The notes under the pieces: generated by a model
Seen by the model: only the letters and a program-made list of their open reading frames with translations
Told to the model about the DNA's origin: nothing
Database searches by the model: none
Shown here: piece after piece, positions 43,617 through 52,841 of the stretch
Layout: the number at the start of each line of letters is the position of its first letter
Numbering within the stretch: the first letter of the stretch is position 1
Translations under genes and position numbers: made by a program
DNA from: Isoetes taiwanensis
Taxonomy: Eukaryota > Streptophyta > Lycopodiopsida > Isoetales > Isoetaceae
Assembly (NCBI GenBank): GCA_021234155.1
Contig: JAJEKV010000031.1
Coordinates: 6,958,748 to 7,022,747 of the forward strand
Direction: 5' to 3'
Length of the DNA: 64,000 nucleotides

Positions 43617-46340
43617 CTATGAACCATGAGAACCTATATCTTGACGAGCATATGTCAAAGCATAATTTATAGTGCCTTTAAGATAGCGAAGAACTCGTTT
43701 AGATGCATTCCAATGCTGACGCCCTGGATTAGACATAAATTGTCCCAATGTGTTAACAACATAACTTATATCTGGTCTCATAGCATGTGCTAAGTATATT
43801 AAAGCACCAACAAGACTTGCATATGGATAGTTAGCCATATCAAGACGCTTAGCTTCTGTTTGAGGACACATCTGCTTAGTCAACTTAACATTAGGCCCCA
43901 ATGGTGTTAACTGAGGCTTAGCATTAGTCATATCATATTTATCAAGTAACTCAGAAATATATTTTGGTTGACTCAATCTTATGCAACCTTCTTGACGTTC
44001 TATTTGAAGTCCAAGACAAGATTTGATAGAACCAAGATCAACCATATCAAACGCAGCTCCAAGACTGGCCTTGCACTTATTAAGAAACAGAAGATCATTC
44101 GATGCTAAAATAGTGTCATCAACATAAAGCGCAATGAAAGTGAAGACAACACCAACTTTTTTATAATAAAGATTTGCATCGGCAGTAGTGGGTAAGTAAC
44201 CATCAGAAATAAGAAATGCATGCATCTTCTTATACCAAGCACGTGATGCTTGTTTTAAACCATACAGAGCTTTCCTTAATTTGCAAACCAAATTCTCTTG
44301 ACCTGAAACCTTATAACCATCAGGTTGTGCCATATAAATATCTTCTGTAAGATCTCCATTTAGAAATGCTGTTTTAACATCCATTTGATGAATATAGAGA
44401 TTATGATTAACTGCGAATGCTAACAAAGCACGCACAGTGGCAAGACGCACTACAGGCGAGAATGTTTCATGATAATCAACACCAGCAATTTGTGAAAACC
44501 CTTTTGCAACCAACCTTGCTTTAAATCTGTCAAAAGTACCATCTGCTTTAGTTTTAACTCGAAAAACCCACTTACATTTTATAGCTTTACGTAAATCCCA
44601 AGTGCCTTTACTTATCAAAGAATGATATTCAGCATCCATTGCTTGTTGCCAATGTTCACGTTCATCAGAATTTAGAGCATCATGAATAGTAACAGGCTCA
44701 GTAGTAGACACAAAAGTATAATAATCACGCAAAGTAATTGGAGGACGCCGTCTAATAATACGAGTGTCATGAAATTCTTGTTGAGACATAACTCTAGAGG
44801 ATTGTGCAGAATTATCTTCAGGTGATATAGTGTAATGATCATCTAGTGAAATAATATTCTCATGTAACTGATCAGATAAATCTTCATATTCTCCTCCAAC
44901 ACTATCAGGTAAATCCGAGATATCAGGTAAAGTAGAAGGTTGATGTGACGGTACTTTCTCAACACCACTCTCATTGAAAATATTTTCATCAGAATACTCA
45001 CGAAAATTTGATAGGACATCATGATCATGATCATTAGATTGCGAAGGAGATTGGATCATAACATTTTCATTAACAACAGTATCTCTATAGCGGCATAACA
45101 CAACCTTTCCAGAAACCAAGTCAAATAGTCGATAAGCAGGTGCATTATCAGCATAACCTAAAAAGACAACCTTTTGAGCAACTGGCTGCAACTTAGTCCG
45201 TTTCTCCTTAGGAATATAAGCATAAGCCTGAGATCCAAATACTTTAAAATGTTCAACTGTAGGCTTTTTTCCATGCCATACCTCAAACGGTGTTAAACCA
45301 TCAACAGAAGAAGAAGATATACAATTCTGAACATAAACTGCTGTACTTGCTGCTTCAGCCCAAAACTTTACATCCAAACCAGAATGAAGTAACATACTTC
45401 GAATAGCATTTAAAACAGTTCGGTTTTTACGCTCAGCAACCCCATTATGTTGTGGTGTATGAGGAACTGTATACTCTCGCAAAATACCAGCATGAGCACA
45501 AAAAGAATCAAACTCATTATTTTTGAATTCACCACCATTGTCACTACGGATACTTTTCAAAGTCTTTTCCTTTTGTAATTCCACCATGGCTTTCCATTTG
45601 CAAAATGTAGCAAAAACTTCAAGTTTCTTCTTAAGTGCATAGATGAAACAATAACGTGAATAATCATCAATTATCAGTAGAAAATAAACGGCACCACCAA
45701 GTGACCGTGGTAAAGGCCCACAAAGATCCATATGAACCAACTCTAAGATAGATGATGCACGAGGAGCAACATGATTAAAAGGACGCCTACAAGGTTTACC
45801 AAGTATACATGCTTCACAAGGCGCTAATACCGCTCTTGAATCCATCGAAAAACCATGCACAACACCGTATTTTTTCATATGCAATAATACCGGAAAAGAT
45901 GCATGACAAAAACGTCCATGCCACAAATCTCCATCAGAATTTCTTACAATAAGTGCATAAATCAGATCATCTGTGATCTTATACTCATATAGATTATGAT
46001 GACGCATACCAGTACCAAGAATCAAGCCATCTTTTAAAAGATAACAAAAGAGTTCATCAAAGTAGATATGAATCCCAACATCAGTTAAGCGAGAAACTGA
46101 AAGTAAATGACGATGTAAGGCAGGCACATGTAATACACCACGGAGAAAATGAATCCCTGAACGAGCTTGTAATGGCAAATCACCAATTCCAAGAATTTGT
46201 TGGCGACTATCATCACCCATATAAACATACTTCAAAACACGCAAAGGATGATAATTTCTAAGCAAGGATTTCTCAAACACCATATGTTGAGTAGCACCTA
46301 TGCCAACAAAAATACACAAAAATATAAAATCCAAACTCAA
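43617..46340 (-). CDS. Copia pol: protease end, integrase, reverse transcriptase
   Basis: A 907-codon frame. True coding probably starts at 46297 after the intron-like insertion, with GATQHMVFEKSLL (protease). Integrase follows: LWHGRFCHASFPVLLHMKK and CEACILGKPCRRPF (HHCC zinc site), then HMDLCGPLPRS, SIRSDNGGEFKNN and GVAERKNRTV (D, D, E). RT follows with KWVFRVKTKADGTFDRFKAR, QMDVKTAFLNGDL, LRKALYGLKQASRAW and the catalytic FIALYVDDTILAS. It integrates and copies the element. The frame stops with TAG at 43617-43619 directly before the RNase H domain. Confidence 0.9.
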   Translation of the reverse strand: MSLDFIFLCIFVGIGATQHMVFEKSLLRNYHPLRVLKYVYMGDDSRQQILGIGDLPLQARSGIHFLRGVLHVPALHRHLLSVSRLTDVGIHIYFDELFCYLLKDGLILGTGMRHHNLYEYKITDDLIYALIVRNSDGDLWHGRFCHASFPVLLHMKKYGVVHGFSMDSRAVLAPCEACILGKPCRRPFNHVAPRASSILELVHMDLCGPLPRSLGGAVYFLLIIDDYSRYCFIYALKKKLEVFATFCKWKAMVELQKEKTLKSIRSDNGGEFKNNEFDSFCAHAGILREYTVPHTPQHNGVAERKNRTVLNAIRSMLLHSGLDVKFWAEAASTAVYVQNCISSSSVDGLTPFEVWHGKKPTVEHFKVFGSQAYAYIPKEKRTKLQPVAQKVVFLGYADNAPAYRLFDLVSGKVVLCRYRDTVVNENVMIQSPSQSNDHDHDVLSNFREYSDENIFNESGVEKVPSHQPSTLPDISDLPDSVGGEYEDLSDQLHENIISLDDHYTISPEDNSAQSSRVMSQQEFHDTRIIRRRPPITLRDYYTFVSTTEPVTIHDALNSDEREHWQQAMDAEYHSLISKGTWDLRKAIKCKWVFRVKTKADGTFDRFKARLVAKGFSQIAGVDYHETFSPVVRLATVRALLAFAVNHNLYIHQMDVKTAFLNGDLTEDIYMAQPDGYKVSGQENLVCKLRKALYGLKQASRAWYKKMHAFLISDGYLPTTADANLYYKKVGVVFTFIALYVDDTILASNDLLFLNKCKASLGAAFDMVDLGSIKSCLGLQIERQEGCIRLSQPKYISELLDKYDMTNAKPQLTPLGPNVKLTKQMCPQTEAKRLDMANYPYASLVGALIYLAHAMRPDISYVVNTLGQFMSNPGRQHWNASKRVLRYLKGTINYALTYARQDIGSHGS

Positions 46341-46530
46341 ATACCAGATATTGCTTCATAATAAAACACACACTTGTTTCTTCTTTTATTCCAACAAAAA
46401 AACTCGAAATAAACATACAAATATCACCACAACATATTTTTTTTTTTTTTTTTTTTTAAATCTCACACCACCACATCACACCAACACTACTCAATAGTTC
46501 TCACTTATTTAGAAGGAACATGATGCACAC
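46298..46530 (-). other. Intron-like insertion inside copia protease active site
   Basis: 233 bp that begins GTGTGCATCATG and ends GTTGGCATAG on the minus strand, with a T-rich stretch before the AG. Exact removal joins GATTCAG to GTGCTACTCAACATATG and gives DSGATQHM, the copia protease signature. Left in, it introduces a stop after DSGVHHVPSK. AGGTG stands at both edges, as expected either for splice junctions or for a 5-bp target duplication. A 20-bp A-run lies inside. Confidence 0.75.
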
Positions 46531-46938
46531 CTGAATCTATCATCATGTTATTAGTACTCCCTAGAACACTTGTATTAGGTGGAACAGAAGGTCCACTAGG
46601 CTTGTCCACATCATAACGCTCAACATCACGTGACATGCTAACATAATTAGCTTCAGCAGCCCGCTTCTCATCATCTTGTCTATCATAACATCTTGCAATT
46701 CCATGACCAAGCCGACCACAATAATCACATGCATAAGGTTGATAACCACGTGGCCCTCGACCACGTCCATAGCCTACACGGCCACTACGACCACCACTAC
46801 CATGACCACGATCATCATAACCACCACCACCACCACGACCACGACCATACGAATCATATGTTCCACTGTTATAACCACGACCATACCCACGACCACCACC
46901 TCCATAATAACCACGAGAAAACCGAAACCTTTTTTTTT
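46531..46938 (-). pseudogene. Copia gag zinc knuckle and start of protease
   Basis: In the +1 register relative to the capsid frame, after an A10 run. It encodes an Arg/Gly-rich RNA-binding segment (GRGYGRGYNSG, RGRGGGGGYDDRG), then a CCHC zinc knuckle CDYCGRLGHGIARC (about 46717-46676), then a linker ending NNMMIDSG, the first residues of the protease active site. The exon-like segment breaks at 46531 at an AG|GTGTGC junction, and the active site continues after 233 bp. No start codon of its own is expected; it would be reached by frameshift or belong to an ancestral single frame. Confidence 0.8.
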
Positions 46939-46940
46939 TG

Positions 46941-47663
46941 TTATTCAGTAAATTCAGAAGAACTTTGTCTCTTTCGTGTATCTGCTACCATAGCAACATC
47001 TTTAACAATAGGAGGCGCAACAATACGCCGCACATGATCCTCTAAGGATTCACAAGCATCTTCAAAAGAAATATTTTTCTTATTCATTAAGATGGAAATA
47101 ATCACCCCAAACTCAGAAGACGGAAAAGTTTCTAATAACTGCATAACTAACTCATCTTTTGATATAGGTGCACCAGCTGCAGCTAATTGTTCGACAATCT
47201 CTTTGAAACGGTCAATATGTTCTCGTACAGTAATCGACGAATCAAACTGAAGATTTGCTAAACTCCTCTTTAAGAAAAGTACTTCTTGCTTTGTTCTTTT
47301 ATTATAGACTTGTTCCAAATAATTCCAGACTTCGCTAGACGTAACAAATTGATCAACATCCGCATGGATCGAATCTTTCAATCCATAAACTAATAAACGC
47401 CGTGCTGCACGATCTTTAATTTTCCACTGTTCTTCTTCTTTTACCCATGCGTCAAAATCTTTTCCAGAAGTGACCAATTGATCACCCTGCACTAGTTGCT
47501 TCGGGCGCTCCTTTTTACCAATAACAAAATCAAGCAAATCATCGCTTTCTAATACACACTTTATTTTTCTTTTCCAACCTGGATATCCAGTACCATTAAA
47601 AACATAAATCGTCTTTGCTGACGAATCGCCTTTCACAGTTATTACCTGCTGCTCTGATACCAT
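46941..47663 (-). CDS. Copia gag (capsid)
   Basis: ATG at 47663-47661 spans the LTR/primer-site junction and gives MVSEQQVITVKGD. The frame continues 240 codons to TAA at 46941-46943. It holds the copia Gag (UBN2-like) core: GTGYPGWKRKIKCVLE, VYGLKDSIHADVDQF, SSEVWNYLEQVYNKRTKQEV and ISILMNKKNISFEDAC. Gag forms the particle shell around the RNA. An upstream in-frame Met at 47717 lies within the LTR and is unlikely to be used. The zinc knuckle continues in another register just after the stop, past a run of ten A, so this copy separates the capsid from the rest of Gag-Pol. Confidence 0.85.
   Translation of the reverse strand: MVSEQQVITVKGDSSAKTIYVFNGTGYPGWKRKIKCVLESDDLLDFVIGKKERPKQLVQGDQLVTSGKDFDAWVKEEEQWKIKDRAARRLLVYGLKDSIHADVDQFVTSSEVWNYLEQVYNKRTKQEVLFLKRSLANLQFDSSITVREHIDRFKEIVEQLAAAGAPISKDELVMQLLETFPSSEFGVIISILMNKKNISFEDACESLEDHVRRIVAPPIVKDVAMVADTRKRQSSSEFTE
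47645..47662 (-). promoter_or_regulatory. Primer-binding site of copia element 1
   Basis: TGGTATCAGAGCAGCAGG on the minus strand directly after the 5' LTR. It matches the complement of the plant initiator tRNA-Met 3' end over the first 12 bases. The A of the LTR end plus TG of this site forms the gag start codon. Confidence 0.9.
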
Positions 47664-47856
47664 ATTGAAACTAAGCGAAAAGCATACAAAAGACAAGAAC
47701 AAAGGAAGTAATCCCAAAGACTCAAATCATGTATTGAATATGAACACATATATAAGTACATGGAAAAAGGCATGCCTAAATATGGAAAAGGCATGTCTAT
47801 ACTTGCAAGGGCTAAATATAGAAAAAGGCATGAGAGCCCAACGTGGCATCTCAACA
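47663..47856 (-). repeat. 5' LTR of copia element 1
   Basis: 194 bp, on the minus strand starting TGTTGAGATGCC and ending TTTCAATA, abutting the primer-binding site. GAAAC duplicate at 47857-47861. Confidence 0.95.
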
Positions 47857-48059
47857 GAAACGAAATATGCGACCTGAGGAAGGAGGAAAGCAATTTCGGA
47901 AAACCAATCCAGGGCATAATATCGAAAACGTTGTAGAAGGCCAGATAAGAGGAGATCAGAGAGAGTAGAAGACGCTTACAGGGAAAAGGAAGGAATAGAA
48001 AGGACTGAAAAACCATGAACCTGTCACTGCTGATCACGAACTCAAGGATAGCGTGCTTT

Positions 48060-48440
48060 CAAATAAAAACAAAAAAGCAAAGAAGGAAAAACCTTACCGA
48101 CAAGTCGTGGCAAAAACTATGTTCCTGTAGACTGGGGCAGAACAGCTACCACTGAAGTCTGCAAAACGAAACCAACAACAGAAATACTGTAAAAAACGAG
48201 ATTCATACCTTATAAGAAATGTGTTCTGAGAGCATGGAGTGCTTGATGCAAATCGGGCAACTTGTGGAAATCCGATTTTGTGGAGCGCGGCGTGCTTTGA
48301 AGCAGGTGGCGCTGCTTGTAGAAACATCTGAATCTGTTTGTGGCGAGAGATGGAGTGAGTGGGGCTGCTTGTAGGAAATACTGAATTCTTTTGTGGCTAG
48401 AGGTGGAGCGTGGAACTGGTTGGGACAGGCAGCCATCCAC
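48060..48440 (-). CDS. Candidate first exon(s) of unknown host gene
   Basis: On the minus strand, downstream of the leader repeat 48619-48452, a frame reads MFLQAAPPASKHAALHKIG and continues Ser/Ala/Arg-rich, poor in acidic residues, like an organelle-targeting peptide. It runs to a TATAAG|GTATGAATC donor at about 48210; a TTTTGCAG acceptor follows near 48165 with more frame beyond. Copia element 1 then interrupts the region at 47857, and 42752-42548 could hold the continuation. No domain is recognised, so the product is unknown and the gene call is tentative. Confidence 0.3.
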
Positions 48441-48451
48441 AAAGAACCCTA

Positions 48452-48619
48452 GAAACTGGTAGAACAGAGAAGGAGGAGAAATTAGCTCAAGAGAATGCCG
48501 ATGAATGAAAATAGGAGAAGAGGCAGAATAAATGGGAGATGTGAGATGAGGCGTCCCCATCCAAGGAATGTCGGTTCTATTGCGCGGTTCTATTGCTATC
48601 GCAATAGAACCGTGGCATT
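48452..48619. repeat. Leader repeat, copy 2
   Basis: 168 bp matching 37870-38024, with a 13-bp extra copy of GCGGTTCTATTGC inside the hairpin region. Together the two copies bracket the purine-skewed stretch and copia element 1. Confidence 0.75.
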
Positions 48620-48729
48620 GCCTGCCCTATGTGATTATTGTAGGAAGTTAGATTTCTGTAAGCTGAAGCAATACATGATAAATCTTTAGACATGCTATTA
48701 TAGAGTGCAAAATATTGCATTGTTTATAT

Positions 48730-49050
48730 TCGAGATACCAAGCATTTCAGCAAATGCCAAGCTTAGGAAGGGCTATAGGGCTCTTGATACTACAAGACGC
48801 AATCTGCCAATGTCTAGAGAAATGGGTATGTTTACCTTTCTGCCTTAAAGCATGCAGTGTGAGATAAATCTTTTACAAGGAGGCTTTATCCACAGACAAA
48901 TGATTTCAGATGGACTGCAAAATGACGTTGTTTTAGGCAACACTCTCAGTTGACATGTATGCTACTTGGGGAAATTTAAAAAATGCACAATGTGTGCTTA
49001 ATAAGTTGCAAAATACAAGTGTTGTGTCCTGGAATGCGATATGCCCACAC
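48730..49050 (+). pseudogene. Pentatricopeptide repeat (PPR) gene fragment
   Basis: Broken frames read FTFLP.LKAC-like sequence, then GGFIHRQMISDGLQNDVVLG, NTL, a stop with a one-base shift, then DMYATWGNLKNAQCVL and TSVVSWNAI. This matches plant PLS-class PPR proteins ('GxxIHAQIIKSGL.SDV.VGNTLVDMYAKCG...VVSWNAMI'), organelle RNA-binding factors. Only about two repeats survive, with frameshifts. It is immediately followed by intron sequence and exon 2 of the NTF2-like gene copy at 49153, so a rearrangement joined two unrelated genes here. Confidence 0.75.
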
Positions 49051-49152
49051 TCTGCAATTTTTAACTGCTTAAATGCATATAATTGTGCATTTGATTTGAT
49101 CCATATCATTGTTCCTAAATGGCTAAATGTCCTCTTTGATCCTGTTGTATAG

Positions 49153-49359
49153 GATGGCAGATTGCTGAAGCGAATAAAAGTCCAGAGGGACTATTTCCAA
49201 TGTGCTACTGTTATTGTCATATTGCCATTCATTGGAGACATATATGGATATCCTAAAATCGGGTGGTTCATCAGGTGGGCTCGAGCCATAAGTTTCAGAG
49301 CCTTTAAAGGTACATTGTTTGATGTTCTTCTTGGGAGCTTCATGGCAGCTTTGGGCTAG
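49153..49359 (+). pseudogene. NTF2-like gene, exon 2 copy (inverted duplicate)
   Basis: After a TGTTGTATAG acceptor this 207-nt exon reads DGRLLKRIKVQRDYFQ, then VIVILPFIGDIYGYPKIGW and FRAFKGTLFDVLLGSFMAAL, ending in TAG. The C-terminal half is hydrophobic, as in NTF2-like proteins that end in membrane-associated helices. It corresponds to the exon at 52841-52647 on the opposite strand but is intact and 12 nt longer. Its first exon is missing: PPR pseudogene sequence lies upstream instead. It is therefore a truncated paralogue, probably silent. Confidence 0.65.
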
Positions 49360-50700
49360 TAGTGGAATAGAATTAGTGAAATAATCAGCCTCTCTCTATC
49401 TAAAAAGTTTGTCATCAAGTGTATAACTTTGTTGTATCTATTCAACAAAACTCTTACAATATAATGAACAAGAATATTATCTCGGCAGCATTTCTTTGGT
49501 CCAAAATTTGTGGGTTTGGACTCCTGTGTAAAGTTGGAATACGTGTGAAATATTATTGTAGATAATAGAGTTCAATCCATGATTGATTTTTTACGATTAA
49601 AATCCAGAGTGGATGATTCAAATACCCTTTTTTGGATAAGGAATTAATGTGACTAGAAATGTGTGCCCGACGATGCCAGGCATTGGTCGTGGACCTGAGA
49701 AATGGGTAAATGTAATGGACTTTGTAGGTGGAACATAATGTTGAGATATAATCATGTCCATAGAATGAAGTACTAAGATATAAATGATACAATAATTGTG
49801 AGTGAAGTGGGATGAATGGGTATTTGCATTAATGGATAAGAGAATGGATCTTGGATTTAAGTAAGAACCAAACATGTTCAGTTTCAAGTGGCAAAATGAT
49901 ATTTCTAGAGGCAGTTCTAAGTGCACATAATTCTAAAACTGTTTATCCAGATTGCAAAGTTCTAATGTCAGATAGTACATAATCATTATGTTACCCCCAC
50001 TCCTCATCATGGTGTAAGAGGCCATACTTACTAAAATGACCATTTGCGACCATCCTATCCCCCACATCCTTCCAAAAGTCAAGGAAATTCAAAGGATAGT
50101 GGTTCCTTATCGTTACGAGATTTTGGCTTCCTGTCTAGTCAACATGATTATCTAAAACACCACTTTGAGAAATTGTATAGAGGGTGGAAAATGAAACCCC
50201 ATAATCTATTCTAAAATGGTTGCATGGTGATGCCAAACATTGGTAACCAAGCGTTCATTCTAGAGCCTTGTAGGAATTGGAGTTATTCTTGCATTTTGGT
50301 AGGGCAAAGTTGTCGAGCCATACCTTAATTATTTATGTGCATGTGTTATGTGGTTAAAGTTGTCCAGCCGTACCTTATTTGTGTACATCTGTACTGTGTA
50401 TATGTGGATGGGGATGTTTGATGGTGAATTTAGTCACTTAAATTGGTGTCAATTAGAGTTCTTCAATTGTTATTGCATGTCTGGTTTAATTTTGGTGTTC
50501 CAAAAAGGGCGTGACCATCCATTTTTTGCAATGGCTCTGGACTGGTTTTTTCCTAAACCTACAAGCGTGTGGAGATCTGCACATGGTTTCCGGATCTGCT
50601 CCAGCAGGATGGCAAGTTTGAATTTGCGGGTGGGTGTTTCTATGTTTTCTACTTCTAGAAGAAGAGGGCAGCGATGGCAGAGAGCACTTCATCAACACGA
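49360..50700. other. No gene seen beyond duplicated 3' flank
   Basis: 49360-49575 is homologous, in inverted orientation, to 52646-52348 (the 3' flank of the NTF2-like gene). The rest is AT-rich with unconvincing frames. Confidence 0.5.
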
Positions 50701-50702
50701 TG

Positions 50703-50806
50703 TATAAGGGTAAGACAACTGAGAAGTGATTCCCGGATTGGCAGCGACCGGCGTTAGCCGGGAGCTGCAAGCCGGTGAATCACTGACCGATTTTCTTACC
50801 CTTATA
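50703..50806. repeat. MITE-like imperfect hairpin, 104 bp
   Basis: Begins TATAAGGGTAAGACAACTG and its other end, reverse complemented, begins TATAAGGGTAAGAAAATCG. The arms match imperfectly for about 35 bp through AGTGATTC.CCGG. No clear target duplication was seen. It could be a small MITE or a transcribed hairpin. Confidence 0.5.
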
Positions 50807-50914
50807 ATATCATGGTTGGGGAGTGATTTTGAGCTCACGGCTGATGGCTATGGTGCTATGATTTTAATCCCTATTTGGTTTTGATCTCTGTTTCCCTTTC
50901 ATATCCGTTCTTCA

Positions 50915-51682
50915 GCTGCTGTACAAGGTCAGAATAAGAAGCAAAACACAAATAGTTGTTCTTCAGCTTCTGTACACGGTCGGACGGAACAAGCAGCAAC
51001 ACAAATTCCTGTTTCTGTAACCGGATCAACAGGTAATCCGGAATCTTCATACCCGATTAGCATTCCTGGATATTGGCCGTGCCACATGGCATCAGGGAAA
51101 TACACCACCGGAAGAAATCACGACCCAACCATGATATTGTCCTGTAGGTACATTTTCATTGTTTTGAAGCGTTCAGCCAGGATGTCTGCTTCAGGTTTTT
51201 GCTTGGACGAGGAAGGACGCCCGCCGAAGAGTAGCTCAACTACTGCATCCAGGTGTATCAGGGATTCAATGCAGGTGCCATCTGAGCCCTTCGTTGCTTT
51301 GAAAATCCGAGCGCAGGATGAGAAGGCAGAGAACAGTGTTTTCTCGACAGGCACTCTTGTGGAGGTGCCGTTACAAATTTGCCAGGACAGGCTGCATCTT
51401 CTTGCAGATGCATGCGACGCTAATGCACATGCTCTTGGAAAGAGATGTGGGCTTGAGCCGGATGTTGCTCTAAAGATTTTGGAGCAAGATGAGAGGCAAG
51501 GAAAGAAGAGGCAAAGGCGAACAAAAATGAAGATTTGTGTTGTACTGCACATGCAAAACATCCTTGTTCATACATGCCTCTTTCATCATGGCAGGAAAGA
51601 GAGGATTGCTACCTTGGGCTATACGCTTACAACAATGCTATCCACTCATTTGTACACACTGTCAATGGCACCTAAATTATGA
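50915..51682 (+). CDS. Hypothetical protein, possibly one exon
   Basis: A frame open from about 50915 (SAAVQGQNKKQNTNSCSSAS) through the ATG at 51086 and on to TAA at 51680-51682, about 198 residues from that ATG. It includes a Ser/Thr/Gln-rich start, a pair of similar segments (EPFVALKIRAQDEKA and EPDVALKILEQDERQ) about 60 residues apart, a Cys/His-containing stretch, and a basic patch KKRQRRTKMK that could be a nuclear signal. I do not recognise the family. A possible donor (TGTAG|GTACAT) near 51147 lies inside. It lies between the two inverted NTF2-like exons. Gene status uncertain. Confidence 0.3.
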   Translation, partial: AAVQGQNKKQNTNSCSSASVHGRTEQAATQIPVSVTGSTGNPESSYPISIPGYWPCHMASGKYTTGRNHDPTMILSCRYIFIVLKRSARMSASGFCLDEEGRPPKSSSTTASRCIRDSMQVPSEPFVALKIRAQDEKAENSVFSTGTLVEVPLQICQDRLHLLADACDANAHALGKRCGLEPDVALKILEQDERQGKKRQRRTKMKICVVLHMQNILVHTCLFHHGRKERIATLGYTLTTMLSTHLYTLSMAPKL

Positions 51683-51689
51683 ATAGGTT

Positions 51690-52640
51690 GCTATAATGGG
51701 AAGCTATGTACATATATGGAAATGGGTTATGAATGGATGTTGCAGAATGGATGTTGCATTGCAGAATGGATGTTGCAGAATGGATTATGATTGCATGTTA
51801 CAAATGCTGCTTTTGTTGGCAACTTGCATATACACAAGCGACGTTGCTCTTTGATTTCGTTCAATGACACATGTACAGCTCACAATTTAATTGCGAGATC
51901 CATGGCTTGTTGAACACATAAACAAGGCATTGTGGACAAGATTGCCCGTGAAATCTATGCAAGTCCGTAATTGCCAATAAAAAAGAAACCAAATAATTGT
52001 AATCATGTACCTTTCGTAATCCTACATATTGTATGGAGTAAATGAATTATCCTTCTAGTTCAAGCTTGCAATCTTATAGATGATTTATATGGTTATGCAT
52101 ATGTGTCCATTGGTTTTAAGTCAAAACATTTTCAAAAATTAGTAATGTGTATTATCATGACGCAACAATAAATGAAGCAATTATCTCCTTGTTCAAGCTT
52201 GCAACCTTATGGATATGCTCTATATGATTATGCATACCTATTTTAGTCATGATACGGAGAAAAATGAGCATGATTAGACATGAGAATTTTCAAATAATCC
52301 AAGGTTTAGGCAAATAATAATACTTTGTACTATATTAAGCATATGGATTGAACTCTACTGTCTACAGTGATAACTTGCACCAGAGTTTATTAATTTCACA
52401 CGGATTCCAGCTTTACACAGGCATTGCATTTCAAGGACAGAAATAGTGGGGGACCAAAGAAGCGTGGCGGAGATAATTTTCTTGTTCATTATGTTGTTAT
52501 TGTAAGAGTTTTTGTTGAATGGATACAACAAAGTTAATACTCTTGATGACAAATTTTTTAGACAGAAAGAGGCTGATTATTTAATCTATTCTATTACTAG
52601 ACTAGAAGAAAGCTGCCAGGAAGACTAATTCTATTCTAAT
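51690..52640. other. No gene seen; small tandem repeats
   Basis: GCAGAATGGATGTT-type repeats at about 51735-51790. The remainder is AT-rich. 52348-52640 is the 3' flank of the NTF2-like gene, homologous to 49360-49575 on the other strand. A local duplication of about 45 bp with ACTAGACTAGAAG occurs at 52590-52660. Confidence 0.5.
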
Positions 52641-52646
52641 ACTAGA

Positions 52647-52841
52647 CTAGAAGCCCAGAGCTGCAAGCGCGCGCCCAGGAAGAACAGAAAACAATGCAGC
52701 TTTAAAGGCTCTGAAACTTACTGCTTGAGCCCACCCGATGAACCACCTGATTTTGGGAGATCCATATATGTCCCCAATCAATGGCAATTACCTTTGGAAA
52801 TAGTCCCTCTGGACTTTTATTCGCTTCAGTAATCTGCCATC
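52647..52841 (-). pseudogene. NTF2-like gene, exon 2
   Basis: Follows a GCTGTATAG acceptor on the minus strand. It reads DGRLLKRIKVQRDYFQR, then TAA at 52788-52790, then LPLIGDIYGSPKIRWFIGW and AALFSVLPGRALAALGF to TAG at 52647-52649. The intact duplicate at 49153 has extra residues where the stop lies, so a small deletion created the TAA. Phase 0 agrees with the donor at 53261 after exon 1. The product would be the C-terminal part of a small NTF2-like protein. Confidence 0.65.

Larger units (their letters stand above)
42758..47856 (-). mobile_element. Ty1/copia retrotransposon, 5099 bp, young
   Basis: Two 194-bp LTRs (42758-42951 and 47663-47856) are identical by eye. Target duplication GAAAC flanks at 42753-42757 and 47857-47861. 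On the minus strand the LTR runs TGTTGAG...TTTCAATA, directly followed by TGGTATCAGAGC, complementary to the 3' end of initiator tRNA-Met. A run of seven G precedes the 3' LTR as polypurine tract. Gag, zinc knuckle, protease, integrase, RT and RNase H follow in copia order. Identical LTRs show recent insertion, yet the reading frame has a frameshift, an intron-like insertion and a TAG. Confidence 0.95.

Noticed and set aside
46693-47037. His/Asp-rich plus-strand frame resembling a metal-binding protein
   Set aside because: It is the antisense shadow of the Arg/Gly-rich and zinc-knuckle part of copia gag on the minus strand.
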